Source: Candidatus Poseidoniaceae archaeon (GTDB lineage Archaea; Thermoplasmatota; Poseidoniia; Poseidoniales; Poseidoniaceae). From it: 64,000 nucleotides of DNA. Of this stretch, positions 1 to 10,473 are shown piece after piece. Position numbers and translations under genes: made by a program. The notes beneath the pieces are model-generated. The model was not told the DNA's origin and ran no database searches. It saw nothing but the letters and a program-made list of their open reading frames with translations. The stretch is from the NCBI GenBank assembly GCA_028353405.1, contig JAOMOG010000002.1, positions 31,583-95,582 on the forward strand. Reading direction: 5' to 3'. Position 1 is the first letter of the stretch, and each line of letters opens with the position of its first letter.

Positions 1-276
1 ATGATCAACATTAACCCATTTTGCAGAATCAGAATGTTCTAAAAATCCGCGCAGAGTCAAAAATGCGAAACGCTTCCCATCATCATTTTTCAATTCAACC
101 GATTTGGCTATTTTGTCTACAAAGACCATTTGCCAAGGACCATATTCAGCCATTTCAAGGAAAGCGCCATCAACAGCCAAATCAATACCAAGGGCAGATT
201 CTAATTCTTTTAACAAAGGTGCGATTTGTTTTCTACGGACTGGTCGTCGCTTTTTGATATGCCATTCCTTTGCCAT
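1..276 (-). CDS. PUA-domain RNA-binding protein (MCT-1/archaeal PUA-like), truncated by window edge
   Basis: Reverse-strand translation MAKEWHIKKRRPVRRKQIAPLLKELESALGIDLAVDGAFLEMAEYGPWQMVFVDKIAKSVELKNDDGKRFAFLTLRGFLEHSDSAKWVNVDH is open to the window edge; basic N-terminal pre-PUA style. Not in the ORF track because it has no stop inside the window. Confidence 0.6.
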   Translation of the reverse strand, partial: MAKEWHIKKRRPVRRKQIAPLLKELESALGIDLAVDGAFLEMAEYGPWQMVFVDKIAKSVELKNDDGKRFAFLTLRGFLEHSDSAKWVNVDH

Positions 277-355
277 CAAAGAGTGCTATAGGCTACTACT
301 TTTGACCCTTAGCACTACCAACTTGTTCATTTGGCGTTTTGTCCTGGGCAGGTTT

Positions 356-964
356 ATGGCACTATGGTGTACTATCCGAACTTTTTCTAAACATGCTGAA
401 GAACTTGGTAATCAGCAACCGATAGAACCGGTATTTTTTGTCAAACCGCAAAACTGCATCACTCGACAAGGCCCATTGCAAATTTCACAGCATCCGGGGG
501 AAGTTCATCATGAAATTGAATGTATAATTCGTTTGGGAAATAATCTCCAACCGGAGGCAGTAGCAGTTGGTTTGGATTTGACTGATAGAGCTGCACAATC
601 GATATGCCGAGAACAACAAATACCTTGGGCTAAAGGAAAGTGTTTCAAAGGCAGTGCAGTGATTGGTCCGTTTTCTGATTATACAGATGATATACATTCA
701 ATGGTCGATGAAGAAAAAGGATTGGCTCTGATCTTAACAGTAAATGGAGTGGTTGTTCAGCAAGCTCCTCTTTCGCAAATGAGTATTACTCCAAGTATGC
801 AACTCGTTGCACTCCAGCAGTGGGCGCCGGTCTGTCCAGGTGATTACTTGTTCACAGGTACGCCTGCAGGAGTTGGACAATTACATGCTGGAGATAGATT
901 AGTTGCAATATTACAGACGATAGATGGCCGTTCAGTATCGCGCTTTGAAGCGAATTGTATCTAA
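356..964 (+). CDS. Fumarylacetoacetate hydrolase family protein
   Basis: ORF 104-964; likely ATG at 356. Motifs HHEIECIIRLG, KGKCFKGSAVIGPF, GDYLFTGTPAGVGQLHAGDRL typical of the FAH family. Confidence 0.85.
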   Translation: MALWCTIRTFSKHAEELGNQQPIEPVFFVKPQNCITRQGPLQISQHPGEVHHEIECIIRLGNNLQPEAVAVGLDLTDRAAQSICREQQIPWAKGKCFKGSAVIGPFSDYTDDIHSMVDEEKGLALILTVNGVVVQQAPLSQMSITPSMQLVALQQWAPVCPGDYLFTGTPAGVGQLHAGDRLVAILQTIDGRSVSRFEANCI

Positions 965-1020
965 GGGTTGCTTTCATATATGGTTGGCCGGTCGGATGGA
1001 GTCGTAAGGATTGGATTATT

Positions 1021-1401
1021 ATGGCACAATGGCATGGAATCTCTCGTCGCAAACCCTCAGGTGGTCGTCTAGTTCAGGCTCGCAGCAAGCGTTCTACTGA
1101 AATCTCGACCGAAAAACAATTCGCATTAGTTGGCGAACCAAAGCGCAAAATCTACCGAAAGACCGGTGGAAATATCATGGTTCGTGTCATGTCAGAAAAC
1201 CGAGTTTCTCTAAATGATACCAAAACTGGAAAGACTACAATTGGAATCATCCATTCAGTAATTGAGAACCAATCTAATCCAAACTATGTTCGTAGAAACA
1301 TTCTGGTCAAGGGAGCAATTATCGAAACCGACAAAGGTCGTGCACGTATTACTTCTCGTCCAGGTAAAGATGGCGTTATCAACGGCATCCTTCTTGAATG
1401 A
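1021..1401 (+). CDS. rps8e: 30S ribosomal protein S8e
   Basis: MAQWHGISRRKPSGGRLVQARSKRSTEI...RNILVKGAIIETDKGRARITSRPGKDGVINGILLE; ATG at 1021 within the longer ORF. Confidence 0.95.
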   Translation: MAQWHGISRRKPSGGRLVQARSKRSTEISTEKQFALVGEPKRKIYRKTGGNIMVRVMSENRVSLNDTKTGKTTIGIIHSVIENQSNPNYVRRNILVKGAIIETDKGRARITSRPGKDGVINGILLE

Positions 1402-1457
1402 TTTGATAACCCTGTTATCCTCACCGGTATGATGGGGCATTACCCCAGTGAGGTGAG

Positions 1458-1922
1458 ATGATGGAACACAACCCAGACAGACTCAGTATCTGGCCAGGTT
1501 ATTTTAATGCCAAAATTTCACGCCGCAAAGGCCGTCGCGTCCCAAAAGACTCTTCGGTAATCAAACCAGATTTAGAAGGATTATTTCTTGCAGCAAGAAA
1601 AGTAGGGCTTCGTAAAATCAAGCGCGAAGAAGGAACTAGTCACCCGCGCCGCCCTCATGGTGGTGAAGGAAGATTATGGGTTTCCAGAGCAGGTTCCAAA
1701 CAGAGCATTGGCGCAAATTCAAAAGAAGAAATTTTACAATTAATCGGTGGTGAATGGCGCCAGATGCAACGCGACTTGAAAGAAGCAAAGGCAGATCGAG
1801 AAGAAAGAGGTCCACAAGCAGGTGACCGCCGAGCACGTTCACAAAGAAAAGGAAGTAGCCGCCAGTCCAACAAAGAACCTTCTAAAAAGAAGAGCTTCAA
1901 GAAAAGAGGATTCAAGAACTGA
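1458..1922 (+). CDS. srp19: Signal recognition particle SRP19 protein
   Basis: LSIWPGYFNAKISRRKGRRVPKDSSVIKPDLEGLFLAARKVGL; basic C-terminal tail. Confidence 0.85.
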   Translation: MMEHNPDRLSIWPGYFNAKISRRKGRRVPKDSSVIKPDLEGLFLAARKVGLRKIKREEGTSHPRRPHGGEGRLWVSRAGSKQSIGANSKEEILQLIGGEWRQMQRDLKEAKADREERGPQAGDRRARSQRKGSSRQSNKEPSKKKSFKKRGFKN

Positions 1923-1924
1923 AT

Positions 1925-2947
1925 TCAATTTGTAGGAACTTCGTGCAACCAACCAAAGGTATCAGGTGAAGTTTCACTTTGTATTCCAGTTAATTGATCG
2001 TAAAGAGCCGTTGTAATCTCGCCAGGAATTCCATTACCATATACTGTTTTATTTTCACCCTTGGTTATTGAACCGATAGGAGAGATTACCGCAGCAGTTC
2101 CACAACAGAAAGCCTCATCAGCACTCATTGCAAATTCAGCAGTTACCTTTGTTTCAATTACTTCCATTCCATTTTTACGAGCCAATTTAATAATTGAATC
2201 ACGAGTAATACCTGGTAATATTGTTCCAGTTAATTCAGGAGTGTATAATATCCCATCCTTTAGACAGAAGAAATTAGCAGCACCGACTTCCTCTATACAG
2301 GAATGTGTCTCAGCATCTAGATAGATTACTTCAGAGTAACCAGCAGCCTTCGCTTTCTTGCTTGGCATCATTCCAGGCGCATAATTTCCAATCGCCTTGA
2401 CGCCGCCAGAGCCACCAGGTGCAGCACGATGATATTCTTCTGAAATCAGTAAATCAATCGCAGTAACTCCTCCTTTGAAATAAGGCCCTACTGGAGTTAC
2501 ATAAACCAAGAATGTGTATGATGGAGCGGGTGAAACTCCCAGAACAGGTCCTGAACCCATTAGCAATGGGCGCACATAAAGTGCGCCTTTACCCATCGGC
2601 GGAATCCACTTCAAATTAGCTGCAACTACCTGTTCAACAGCATCGATGAATACAGATTCTGGAACAGGCGGCATTTTCAAACGGTCAGCGCCTCGTTGCA
2701 TTCTCCTAGCATTTTCTTCAGGCCTAAAAAATACAACTCTATCGTTTGCAGTTCGATATGCTTTCATCCCTTCAAACAAGCCTTGACCATAATTTAGAAC
2801 ACCAGCGGCTGGAGAAATTGACATATTTCCATATGGGCGTAAATCCCCAGGCATCCAAGCCTCATCTTGCTTAGTTTCTGTCAAATACATTGTATCTGTT
2901 GGCGTTAAGGAAAATGTTAGGCTATCCCAATCGATATCATTGCTCAT
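1925..2947 (-). CDS. ilvE: Branched-chain amino acid aminotransferase (PLP fold type IV)
   Basis: ORF 1925-2980; MSNDIDWDSLTFSLTPTDTMYL start; GQGLFEGMKAYR, YVRPLLMGSGPVLGVSPAPSYTF, EVGAANFFCLKDG, TPELTGTILPGITRDSII. Confidence 0.93.
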   Translation of the reverse strand: MSNDIDWDSLTFSLTPTDTMYLTETKQDEAWMPGDLRPYGNMSISPAAGVLNYGQGLFEGMKAYRTANDRVVFFRPEENARRMQRGADRLKMPPVPESVFIDAVEQVVAANLKWIPPMGKGALYVRPLLMGSGPVLGVSPAPSYTFLVYVTPVGPYFKGGVTAIDLLISEEYHRAAPGGSGGVKAIGNYAPGMMPSKKAKAAGYSEVIYLDAETHSCIEEVGAANFFCLKDGILYTPELTGTILPGITRDSIIKLARKNGMEVIETKVTAEFAMSADEAFCCGTAAVISPIGSITKGENKTVYGNGIPGEITTALYDQLTGIQSETSPDTFGWLHEVPTN

Positions 2948-3098
2948 AATTTCACCAAGCCCACATTTGTTCGGGAGCATAGACCCCTTTCAAGGGTTGT
3001 GGCCGTTTTGCCAATATGTTGGGCAGGAGAAAGTTTGGAGATATACCCGTAGGGGTGGGTTGAAGGACTGTGCGCCGTTTTGGTTGTTAGGGGAGTCT

Positions 3099-5753
3099 AT
3101 GACCTGGCACGGCGACATCGGAATTATCAGTGGCCGTTATCATTCCACTGAGGTCGTAGAGGGCGGCCAAACAATTCCTCGTACAGTGGTAGAGTTATTT
3201 GGCCGCAGTAAAACTGGACAATCTATTTGTTTGCTAATAGAGGGCCTTTCGCCAACCTTTGAAGTGGCTAGTTTGGCGCCATTGGATGAAGAAGGAGACT
3301 TACCTGAATATCTTGTAAATAGACTTCGTAGTCTGGAGGCGCACGCAGATATTGTCAGTTGTAAAGGTCCAGTAATGAAATTAACAGACTTGGGTATGAG
3401 GCCAACTTGGCAAATAGAAGTCAAACAACCATACCTCGTCCCTCAGTTACGCAAAAAATTACAACAGCAAGGCTGGAGTATTTTTTCAGGAGATATTCCT
3501 TATTTGAATAGAATCTTTTTAGATTTAGATCTAGGGATGCATGTTTCTGTTGAAGGACAATTAATCGATCAAAGAAGTGCTGATGATGAAGATGGTAGCC
3601 GAATTAATGCGGTAATTGAAGCGGGTGGAGTTGGCCGTTATCCGGTTGATATTACAGTTAGTTGTAATCTATCCAATTTGGTAGCAGCAGAACCATTCCC
3701 TGTTCCCTTCAAGGTATTTTCATTTGATTTGGAGACCAGCATTGCTCACAATACTGTACTATGTGGTGCTGCTTGGATTGAAAATATGCAAGATGGTACG
3801 CGTCAACAATTCACATTTGTTGGAGAAGAATCTCATATTCTTGAACAGATGACTCTTGTAGTTAGGGCAAATGATCCAGATATTATTACCGGCTACAATA
3901 TTGATAATTTTGATTTACCGCGGCTATTTGAGAGAACTGAAGTATTAGCTAAGAAAATAGAATGGAGAAAAAGAGCCCAATTATTAGGCTGGGGTAGAGT
4001 TCCCCAAATTGAATCGGAGTTGAAGCGAACTAGAACAGGGCTAATGCCGAAACGGCAATCCAATCGTGCTTGGAATCTAGCGGGGCGAGCAATAGTTGAT
4101 TGTTGGTGGCAAGCAAGAATTGCACTCAAGCCACAAAGAGAAACTCTAAGTTTTGTCTCTAAACTATTATTTCCAGATGATGATGAACGTCATAAAATGG
4201 ATATTGATGCATCAAATATGGATGTTGAATGGGCTAATCGGCCAGATGAAGTTCTTGAATATTGTATCAGAGATGCAGCTTTACCACTAGATATTCTAAA
4301 CGCAATACAAGTCATTCGTCGTAAGGAAGCGGTTGCCAGTGTTGCTAAGGTTAATTTTGATACCGCTGCCAATGGTAGCACAAGTCAGTTAATCGATTCC
4401 TTGGTTATTCGTTTAGCCGATTCAAAGAATGTTGCAGTACCATTAACTGGTTCAGCAGATGCAAAAGAAGGTCAGATTACAGGTGGATACGTTCACGATG
4501 TTGAAGCGGGTTTACATCCATGGATAGCGGTGCTGGATTTCAAAAGTATGTATCCTTCAATTATGATCGGCCACAATATATGCTACACCACAAGAATTGA
4601 CTCCAATCAAGACACTCAGCCTTCAGAAGGTGACTTGATTCATACTGCACCGACTGGTGCAAAATTCCTTCATCAAGAAAAACGTAAAGGATTAGTTCCG
4701 TTGTTATTAGAAGATTTGATGGCGCAAAGAGATGAACATAAAGCGGGTATGGCGGCCGCCAAAAACAATCAAGATGACAAGGCTTTACAATTTCATGACT
4801 CTATGCAATATGCGGTAAAGATTCTAATGAATTCTTTTTACGGTGTTTTCGCATCAGGATTTTATCGTTTTACTCATCGCGATTTAGGTTCATCAATTAC
4901 TGCATGGGCGCGTCATAATATCAAAGTGATAATCGCCAGGTTAGAAGAAGAAGGACATTCAGTAGTCTATTCTGATACCGATTCAATATTTGTCCGTTCA
5001 CCGGTTGACGAAAACGCAATTTCAGTTTTGAAAGAAGATTCAACTGAAGCAGAGATTGAAAATTGGAACAATGCAAAACAAGCAATGATCACCTTTGGGT
5101 TAGATATAGCGCAACGCTTTAGCAAAGATTCAGCAGTATTAGAATTTGAAAAAGGCTTATCTGTATTTTTCAGCCATGGTGCTAAGAAAAGATATGTTGG
5201 TCAAGTGGTTTGGCCGAGTGAAGAAATGTTAATCCGCGGCTATGAAACTCAAAGGACAGATACATTTTCCTATCTACGAGATACGATGAAGCAAATGTTT
5301 AATTTCGCTCTAGCCGATGAAGGCGAGGAGTTGGTACAATACGCATTAAGCAGAGTTCAAGCGGTAAAAAATAAACAAGTTGATGCTTCAGAATTAGTGC
5401 TTTCAAAGTCTTGTAAAGGGAAATTGAATAAAGATGGTTCTATCGATTTTACTAAACACTATGCAAATCCCGATTCTATGGCACAAGTTAGAATCGCTCG
5501 CGCTTTGATAGAAAAGGGACTTGGCTTCACTCCTGGTATGAAAGTTGCTTATATTGTAAGTGATGCTAGTAATAGGCCAATGAATGTAGAGCCATGGCTT
5601 GAGGGTGAAGAAAATGGTGGCATTAGCGGGTATGATGAGATATTCTATGCAGAACGAACTGCTGCTGCAATTGGCAGAATTACCGAGGCATTTGGGTGGA
5701 GTGCAAAAGAATTAGTTGCGGGTAACCGCCAAACCTCGCTTTTCTCCTTCTAA
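3099..5753 (+). CDS. polB: Family B DNA polymerase
   Basis: Exonuclease FSFDLETSI / ITGYNIDNFDLPRL; polymerase DFKSMYPSIMIGHNICYTTR, KILMNSFYGVFASGFYRF, VVYSDTDSIFV; likely ATG at 3099. Confidence 0.95.
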   Translation: MTWHGDIGIISGRYHSTEVVEGGQTIPRTVVELFGRSKTGQSICLLIEGLSPTFEVASLAPLDEEGDLPEYLVNRLRSLEAHADIVSCKGPVMKLTDLGMRPTWQIEVKQPYLVPQLRKKLQQQGWSIFSGDIPYLNRIFLDLDLGMHVSVEGQLIDQRSADDEDGSRINAVIEAGGVGRYPVDITVSCNLSNLVAAEPFPVPFKVFSFDLETSIAHNTVLCGAAWIENMQDGTRQQFTFVGEESHILEQMTLVVRANDPDIITGYNIDNFDLPRLFERTEVLAKKIEWRKRAQLLGWGRVPQIESELKRTRTGLMPKRQSNRAWNLAGRAIVDCWWQARIALKPQRETLSFVSKLLFPDDDERHKMDIDASNMDVEWANRPDEVLEYCIRDAALPLDILNAIQVIRRKEAVASVAKVNFDTAANGSTSQLIDSLVIRLADSKNVAVPLTGSADAKEGQITGGYVHDVEAGLHPWIAVLDFKSMYPSIMIGHNICYTTRIDSNQDTQPSEGDLIHTAPTGAKFLHQEKRKGLVPLLLEDLMAQRDEHKAGMAAAKNNQDDKALQFHDSMQYAVKILMNSFYGVFASGFYRFTHRDLGSSITAWARHNIKVIIARLEEEGHSVVYSDTDSIFVRSPVDENAISVLKEDSTEAEIENWNNAKQAMITFGLDIAQRFSKDSAVLEFEKGLSVFFSHGAKKRYVGQVVWPSEEMLIRGYETQRTDTFSYLRDTMKQMFNFALADEGEELVQYALSRVQAVKNKQVDASELVLSKSCKGKLNKDGSIDFTKHYANPDSMAQVRIARALIEKGLGFTPGMKVAYIVSDASNRPMNVEPWLEGEENGGISGYDEIFYAERTAAAIGRITEAFGWSAKELVAGNRQTSLFSF

Positions 5754-5802
5754 GGCGTACTTGGGAAGGAAGGGCTTTTCAAACAGCAGGCTTAGCAAGT
5801 AA

Positions 5803-7020
5803 ATGATGAAGTTACAATTTGGCCCAGTTTTGATGGCTTTCATGATGTTATTAGTCGGCTTATCAGGCTGTATTTTTGAGGAAGAAAATACCTCTTCAGG
5901 TGAACTATTTGCAGTTTTCAGTTTTTCATCAAGCAATGAAAACATCAGAGTCGGTGATACCGTCTCGTTTGATGCCAGTAGTTCAACTCCGGCCGATGGA
6001 AGTTTGACATACCGTTGGGATTTTGATGGCGACTTATCAGTAGATAAAACAGGAAAGACTGCCGAATGGTCTTATGATTCAGTCGGAATCAAAATGGTAA
6101 TATTAACAATTTCAGATGGCTTTGGATCTTCAGAACAGATTAGAAACTTAACCATTGTTGATGCTACAGCAGTCGCACCAATAGCCGAAATAACTCAGTA
6201 TAATGACGCTGAGGATTGTGAGGACAATGAAATCGATGAAAGCACAAAAATAGTAGTTTGGATGTGTCATTACGATAAAAGTCAAACTGATAGAGATGTG
6301 TCAGAAACAACCACTATCTCACTAGATGCATCTAATTCAGATGCAGGAGATCCTAACGAATATATTCCTGATTATGATTGGGACTTAGATCTAAATGTTG
6401 ATGCTGATAATGATGGAGATGCTGAAAATGATGTCGATTTGAGCGGTGAGTCTGTGAATTGGAACGATGTCCAACCAGGCGAATACCAGATAAAATTGAA
6501 CATAGTAAATAGCCAAGGTTTAGTTGATTCTGATACAATCAAAGTCTATGTCTCATATGCTGCTAAATGGTCAGACTTTGAGATGGCAGGAAATACTTCT
6601 GCAAACAATGACCCAAACAGCGAACTTGACTTTGACGTTACTATTTCCTATGATAAAGATACTGGAAATACCATTCGTAAGGTAGTTGCAGAGTTAACTT
6701 ATCCTCAGCAAGATGATGGTTGTATTGATACTGTCCCGGGCGAAGAATCAAATTGCCGTGCACAGTTAGAGATTTTTGCCTTCAATGAAGACGATGAAGA
6801 GGGGGGTAATACCGCAAATACAGGATTAGATCAACGTGATGATGGAGAGGATTGCGACGAAGAAAACGATTGCGTACACCTCGTCATGTCATCTTATCTT
6901 TTTGGTGATGCTGAAAACGACAACACCTATGGTGATGGGGATTGGACTTTCGATATTAGAAATGATAAACGGAATACACTTCAAGTGGAATCATTCGTCA
7001 TTAGATTAGTGTATGTCTGA
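5803..7020 (+). CDS. Lipoprotein with PKD-like domains, acidic
   Basis: N-terminal signal with lipobox LVGLSGC; PKD-like FDASSSTPADGSLTYRWDFDGD and LDASNSDAGDPNEYIPDYDWDLD. Confidence 0.75.
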   Translation: MMKLQFGPVLMAFMMLLVGLSGCIFEEENTSSGELFAVFSFSSSNENIRVGDTVSFDASSSTPADGSLTYRWDFDGDLSVDKTGKTAEWSYDSVGIKMVILTISDGFGSSEQIRNLTIVDATAVAPIAEITQYNDAEDCEDNEIDESTKIVVWMCHYDKSQTDRDVSETTTISLDASNSDAGDPNEYIPDYDWDLDLNVDADNDGDAENDVDLSGESVNWNDVQPGEYQIKLNIVNSQGLVDSDTIKVYVSYAAKWSDFEMAGNTSANNDPNSELDFDVTISYDKDTGNTIRKVVAELTYPQQDDGCIDTVPGEESNCRAQLEIFAFNEDDEEGGNTANTGLDQRDDGEDCDEENDCVHLVMSSYLFGDAENDNTYGDGDWTFDIRNDKRNTLQVESFVIRLVYV

Positions 7021-7140
7021 TGACATTGCAATTCTATTGCGTAATTGCTTTGTCCTATCAATTTCTTTGCAAGAGGCTAAATAGATTTGCCAATCCACCA
7101 CAAAATAACACTACTCTGAAAGGGCAAGGGGGGGAATGAA

Positions 7141-8781
7141 ATGGACTTAAAAGATACTGCTGGCAAACTAATCCAGGGTGATGTCAAAGGCGTTATTTCA
7201 GATGTTTCCAAGCAATTTGAGCGAACTGTAGGTTTGGCCGGTGTCATAATTATTTCACTTTCTGCAATGCTTGGTTCGGGACTCTTTGTATTACCTTCCT
7301 TTGCAGCAGTTATGATGGATGAAGGAATTTGGCTCGCATTTTTACTTGCGGCTTCAGTAGTTTTACCAGGGGCCTTTTCTAAATCAGAATTAGCATCTGG
7401 GATGCCCTCGAGTGGAGGTTCATATGTATATCTCGAAAAAACATATGGTCCTTTGGTTGGAACGATTAGCGGTATTGGCTTATGGGCGTCGTTTCTACTA
7501 AAAGCATCCTTTGCATTAATTGGTTTTTCTGCATATATGTACACAATAACTACTTACTTTGATTTTGAACTGAACTCTTATGTTGTATCAGCATCAGCAT
7601 TAATCTTAATCACAATCATCAACCTATTAGGGGTTAAGAAAGTTAAAGCCATTCAAGCACCAATTTTGGCATTAACCTTGTCTCTATTATTCGTTATTTC
7701 AATTATGGCATTGTTTGAACAATCTACCGATTTGTCAAGACCTTGGGATGCAGCAATGAGTGCTGATCCTTGGACTATCGCGGAAACATCCGCATTTGTT
7801 TTTGTTGCGTATGCTGGAGTAACCAAGGTTGCTGCAATCGGAGGGGAAGTTAAAAACCCGGGAAAGAATCTACCTTCTGGAATCATGATTTCGTTATTAA
7901 TTGCTACAGTTCTCTATTGTTCTATCACTTACATAATGATGGCCACAATTCCGGGTGAATGGTGGCTGAATAACGATGGGTCTACTATCGAAGATCCTAT
8001 TTACAAATTCGTTGAGACTGTAGCAGGTTCTAAAGTAGGCGTAGTAGCTGCAATTTTGGCTGTTTTAACCATGATTTCTATGGCATTGTCTGGTATTTTA
8101 GCGGCCTCACGATTTTTGTTTGCCATGGCTAGAGACAATTTACTCCCGCAGTCTCTAGAGGAAGTAAATGCAAAATATGAAACTCCACATTGGCCAATAA
8201 TTTTGACGGCTACAATCATGGGAATGGCCATACTATTACTTCCTGTGAAAGATGTTGCAAAGCTAGCCTCTGGATTCAAAATAATGATATTTATTATGAT
8301 CAATTCATGCGTTATTATTCTTCGTCAAACAGATTTCAAACATGAGTGGAATCCGGAATACCGCAGTCCATTATATCCATTCCTCCATATCTGGGGGATT
8401 TTAGCTGGTTTGGCTTTAGTTTACATTATGGGTGAAAAAGCATTCATTGGAGCTTCTGCAGCTATTGTGATGGGATTAATCGTATACTACCTGTACGGTA
8501 AAAAGCATGCACATCCAAGAGAAACTCCCTTTCACACTTTCAAACAAGAATTCCGTAATCCAACACCAGAAGAGCATAAACGCCGTGAGGAAATGTTCCA
8601 CATGGCGGATTTGGGTGGTAAGAATCATTTGACACTTACAGAATTCCAGCATGCATTGAAAAAACTTGGATTCAATTATAACGTGTACGAGTCCCGTATG
8701 ATTTTTCACAAAGCGGATATCAATGAAGATGGAGTTATTGACATTGACGAATTCCTCAATAACTTTGAAGGCGAAGAATGA
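7141..8781 (+). CDS. APC-family amino acid permease with C-terminal EF-hand domain
   Basis: GLAGVIIISLSAMLGSGLFVLPSFAA, multiple TM segments; C-terminus has the canonical EF-hand loop DINEDGVIDIDEF preceded by a degenerate one (DLGGKNHLTLTEF). Confidence 0.88.
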   Translation: MDLKDTAGKLIQGDVKGVISDVSKQFERTVGLAGVIIISLSAMLGSGLFVLPSFAAVMMDEGIWLAFLLAASVVLPGAFSKSELASGMPSSGGSYVYLEKTYGPLVGTISGIGLWASFLLKASFALIGFSAYMYTITTYFDFELNSYVVSASALILITIINLLGVKKVKAIQAPILALTLSLLFVISIMALFEQSTDLSRPWDAAMSADPWTIAETSAFVFVAYAGVTKVAAIGGEVKNPGKNLPSGIMISLLIATVLYCSITYIMMATIPGEWWLNNDGSTIEDPIYKFVETVAGSKVGVVAAILAVLTMISMALSGILAASRFLFAMARDNLLPQSLEEVNAKYETPHWPIILTATIMGMAILLLPVKDVAKLASGFKIMIFIMINSCVIILRQTDFKHEWNPEYRSPLYPFLHIWGILAGLALVYIMGEKAFIGASAAIVMGLIVYYLYGKKHAHPRETPFHTFKQEFRNPTPEEHKRREEMFHMADLGGKNHLTLTEFQHALKKLGFNYNVYESRMIFHKADINEDGVIDIDEFLNNFEGEE

Positions 8782-8830
8782 TATTCGTTAATTGCATATC
8801 TTAAAACGCTATGCATACCAGCGATGACTG

Positions 8831-10282
8831 ATGAGAAGAACACGTATTGTGTCTACCATCGGACCATCTTCCGACTCTCCCGAGATTCTAGAGTCGCTTC
8901 TTAGAGCCGGTGTTGATGTATGCCGATTGAATTATTCGCATGGCGAACCAGCAGAGAAAACTCCAATTTATGAACGCATAAGGGGATTTGAAAGCATAAT
9001 CGGTAGACCTACTTGCATACTTGCAGATTTACCAGGACCTAAACTGAGGCTAGGGGTTTTCCCTGGAGTCATTCTATTGGTCAAGGGCCAAACTGTAGAA
9101 CTTCACTGTGGTGTGGCTAAGATGAGTAACGCGAGTGCTGCAAAGTTACCAGTAGAATATGCAGGTCTTAGTTCAGAATTAAATGTCAACGATCCAGTTC
9201 TTATCGCCGATGGCCTGATTAGATTGGTTGTTACGCAGACGAAAGGCAAATCAGCTGGTATTGTAACATGTGTCGTTGACGATGGCGGCCCAGTTAGTAA
9301 GAGAAAAGGAATCAATGTTCCAAGCACAATGGTGGATTTGCCAGCTATTGGAAAAAATGACAAACTCGCATTAGAACATGCGCTTCAACATGGCGCAGAT
9401 TATATTGCAGTCAGTTATGTTCGTACTGCTGCAGATTTACTACCGGCTAAAGAAGCGATAAAAAAGGCTGGGCAACATGTTCCTATCATTGCTAAAATAG
9501 AACACCCAGCCGCTTTAGAGAATCTAGAAGAGATTCTAGATATGGCTGATGCTGTGATGGTTGCGAGGGGCGATTTGGGAGTGGAAATTCCACTGGAACA
9601 AGTTCCGTTGGCCCAACAAAGAATCATTGATGGTGCATTGCAAAGAGGTATGCCGGTGATTGTTGCGACACAAATGCTAGATTCGATGATTCTGAATTCG
9701 CGGCCTACAAGGGCTGAAGTGAGTGATATTTCTAATGCGATTCGTTTTGGTGCTACAGCTGTGATGCTCTCCGGTGAAACCGCTTCTGGAAACTATCCAC
9801 TACAATCGGTTGAGACGATGGCGAAAATTGCTATTGCTACTGAACAAGGTTTGGAGTCATCAGGTGCTAGTCCAAGCGGATTGGTAAGATACAAAGCAAC
9901 AAGAGCAGTTGCACATGCTGGTGTTGAATTGGCAAAAATTAGTAAAGCGGTAAGACTTATTGTTGCTACTGAGCATGGTAATGCGCCGAGATTGGTTGCA
10001 GGACACCAGCCAGGGATTCCAATTACTGCGGTCAGCGATAGGATTAGAGCGACTCGAAGAGTCCAATTATTGCCGGGCGTTGATAGTATAATTATCAAAG
10101 AACACCAACGCGGTTCAGAAACAATGGAGGCAGCGGTTTCAGCGCTTTTGGCGGATGGAAGGCTCAACTTCGGAGATCGTGTAGTTGCAATCTCAGGAAG
10201 CCCTCTTGCAATGAGGGGTGTGACTAGTACAATCCGAATGTATCGCATCTCCAAAGATGGAACAATTCTTGGAGCCGAATAA
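8831..10282 (+). CDS. pyk: Pyruvate kinase
   Basis: MRRTRIVSTIGPSSDSPEILESLLRAGVDVCRLNYSHG, ADLPGPKLRLG, AKIEHPAALENLEEI, VMVARGDLGVEIPLEQVPLAQ, ATQMLDSMILNSRPTRAEVSDISNA. Confidence 0.96.
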   Translation: MRRTRIVSTIGPSSDSPEILESLLRAGVDVCRLNYSHGEPAEKTPIYERIRGFESIIGRPTCILADLPGPKLRLGVFPGVILLVKGQTVELHCGVAKMSNASAAKLPVEYAGLSSELNVNDPVLIADGLIRLVVTQTKGKSAGIVTCVVDDGGPVSKRKGINVPSTMVDLPAIGKNDKLALEHALQHGADYIAVSYVRTAADLLPAKEAIKKAGQHVPIIAKIEHPAALENLEEILDMADAVMVARGDLGVEIPLEQVPLAQQRIIDGALQRGMPVIVATQMLDSMILNSRPTRAEVSDISNAIRFGATAVMLSGETASGNYPLQSVETMAKIAIATEQGLESSGASPSGLVRYKATRAVAHAGVELAKISKAVRLIVATEHGNAPRLVAGHQPGIPITAVSDRIRATRRVQLLPGVDSIIIKEHQRGSETMEAAVSALLADGRLNFGDRVVAISGSPLAMRGVTSTIRMYRISKDGTILGAE

Positions 10283-10473
10283 TCGGCCGTAATAACCACT
10301 CTCGCTAATGTTTGAAAATTGGGGCATTTGAGATTATTCCGCCCATTATTTTGAATCCATAAGTCCCCTGTGGCCCGATTGTGTCGATTATTATTTACAT
10401 TAAGTTAGATAAAAACCGTCGCGGTCTTCAAATAGGGGTTTCTTGTCGGCTGACTCGCTAAGGAGTTATCAAT

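Noticed and set aside
104-355. N-terminal extension of the FAH-family ORF
   Set aside because: It overlaps antisense with the PUA-domain gene and lacks homology-like features; ATG at 356 starts the conserved domain.
3099-5753. Possible intein in PolB
   Set aside because: Conserved polymerase motifs are continuous and no splicing-block motifs are visible.
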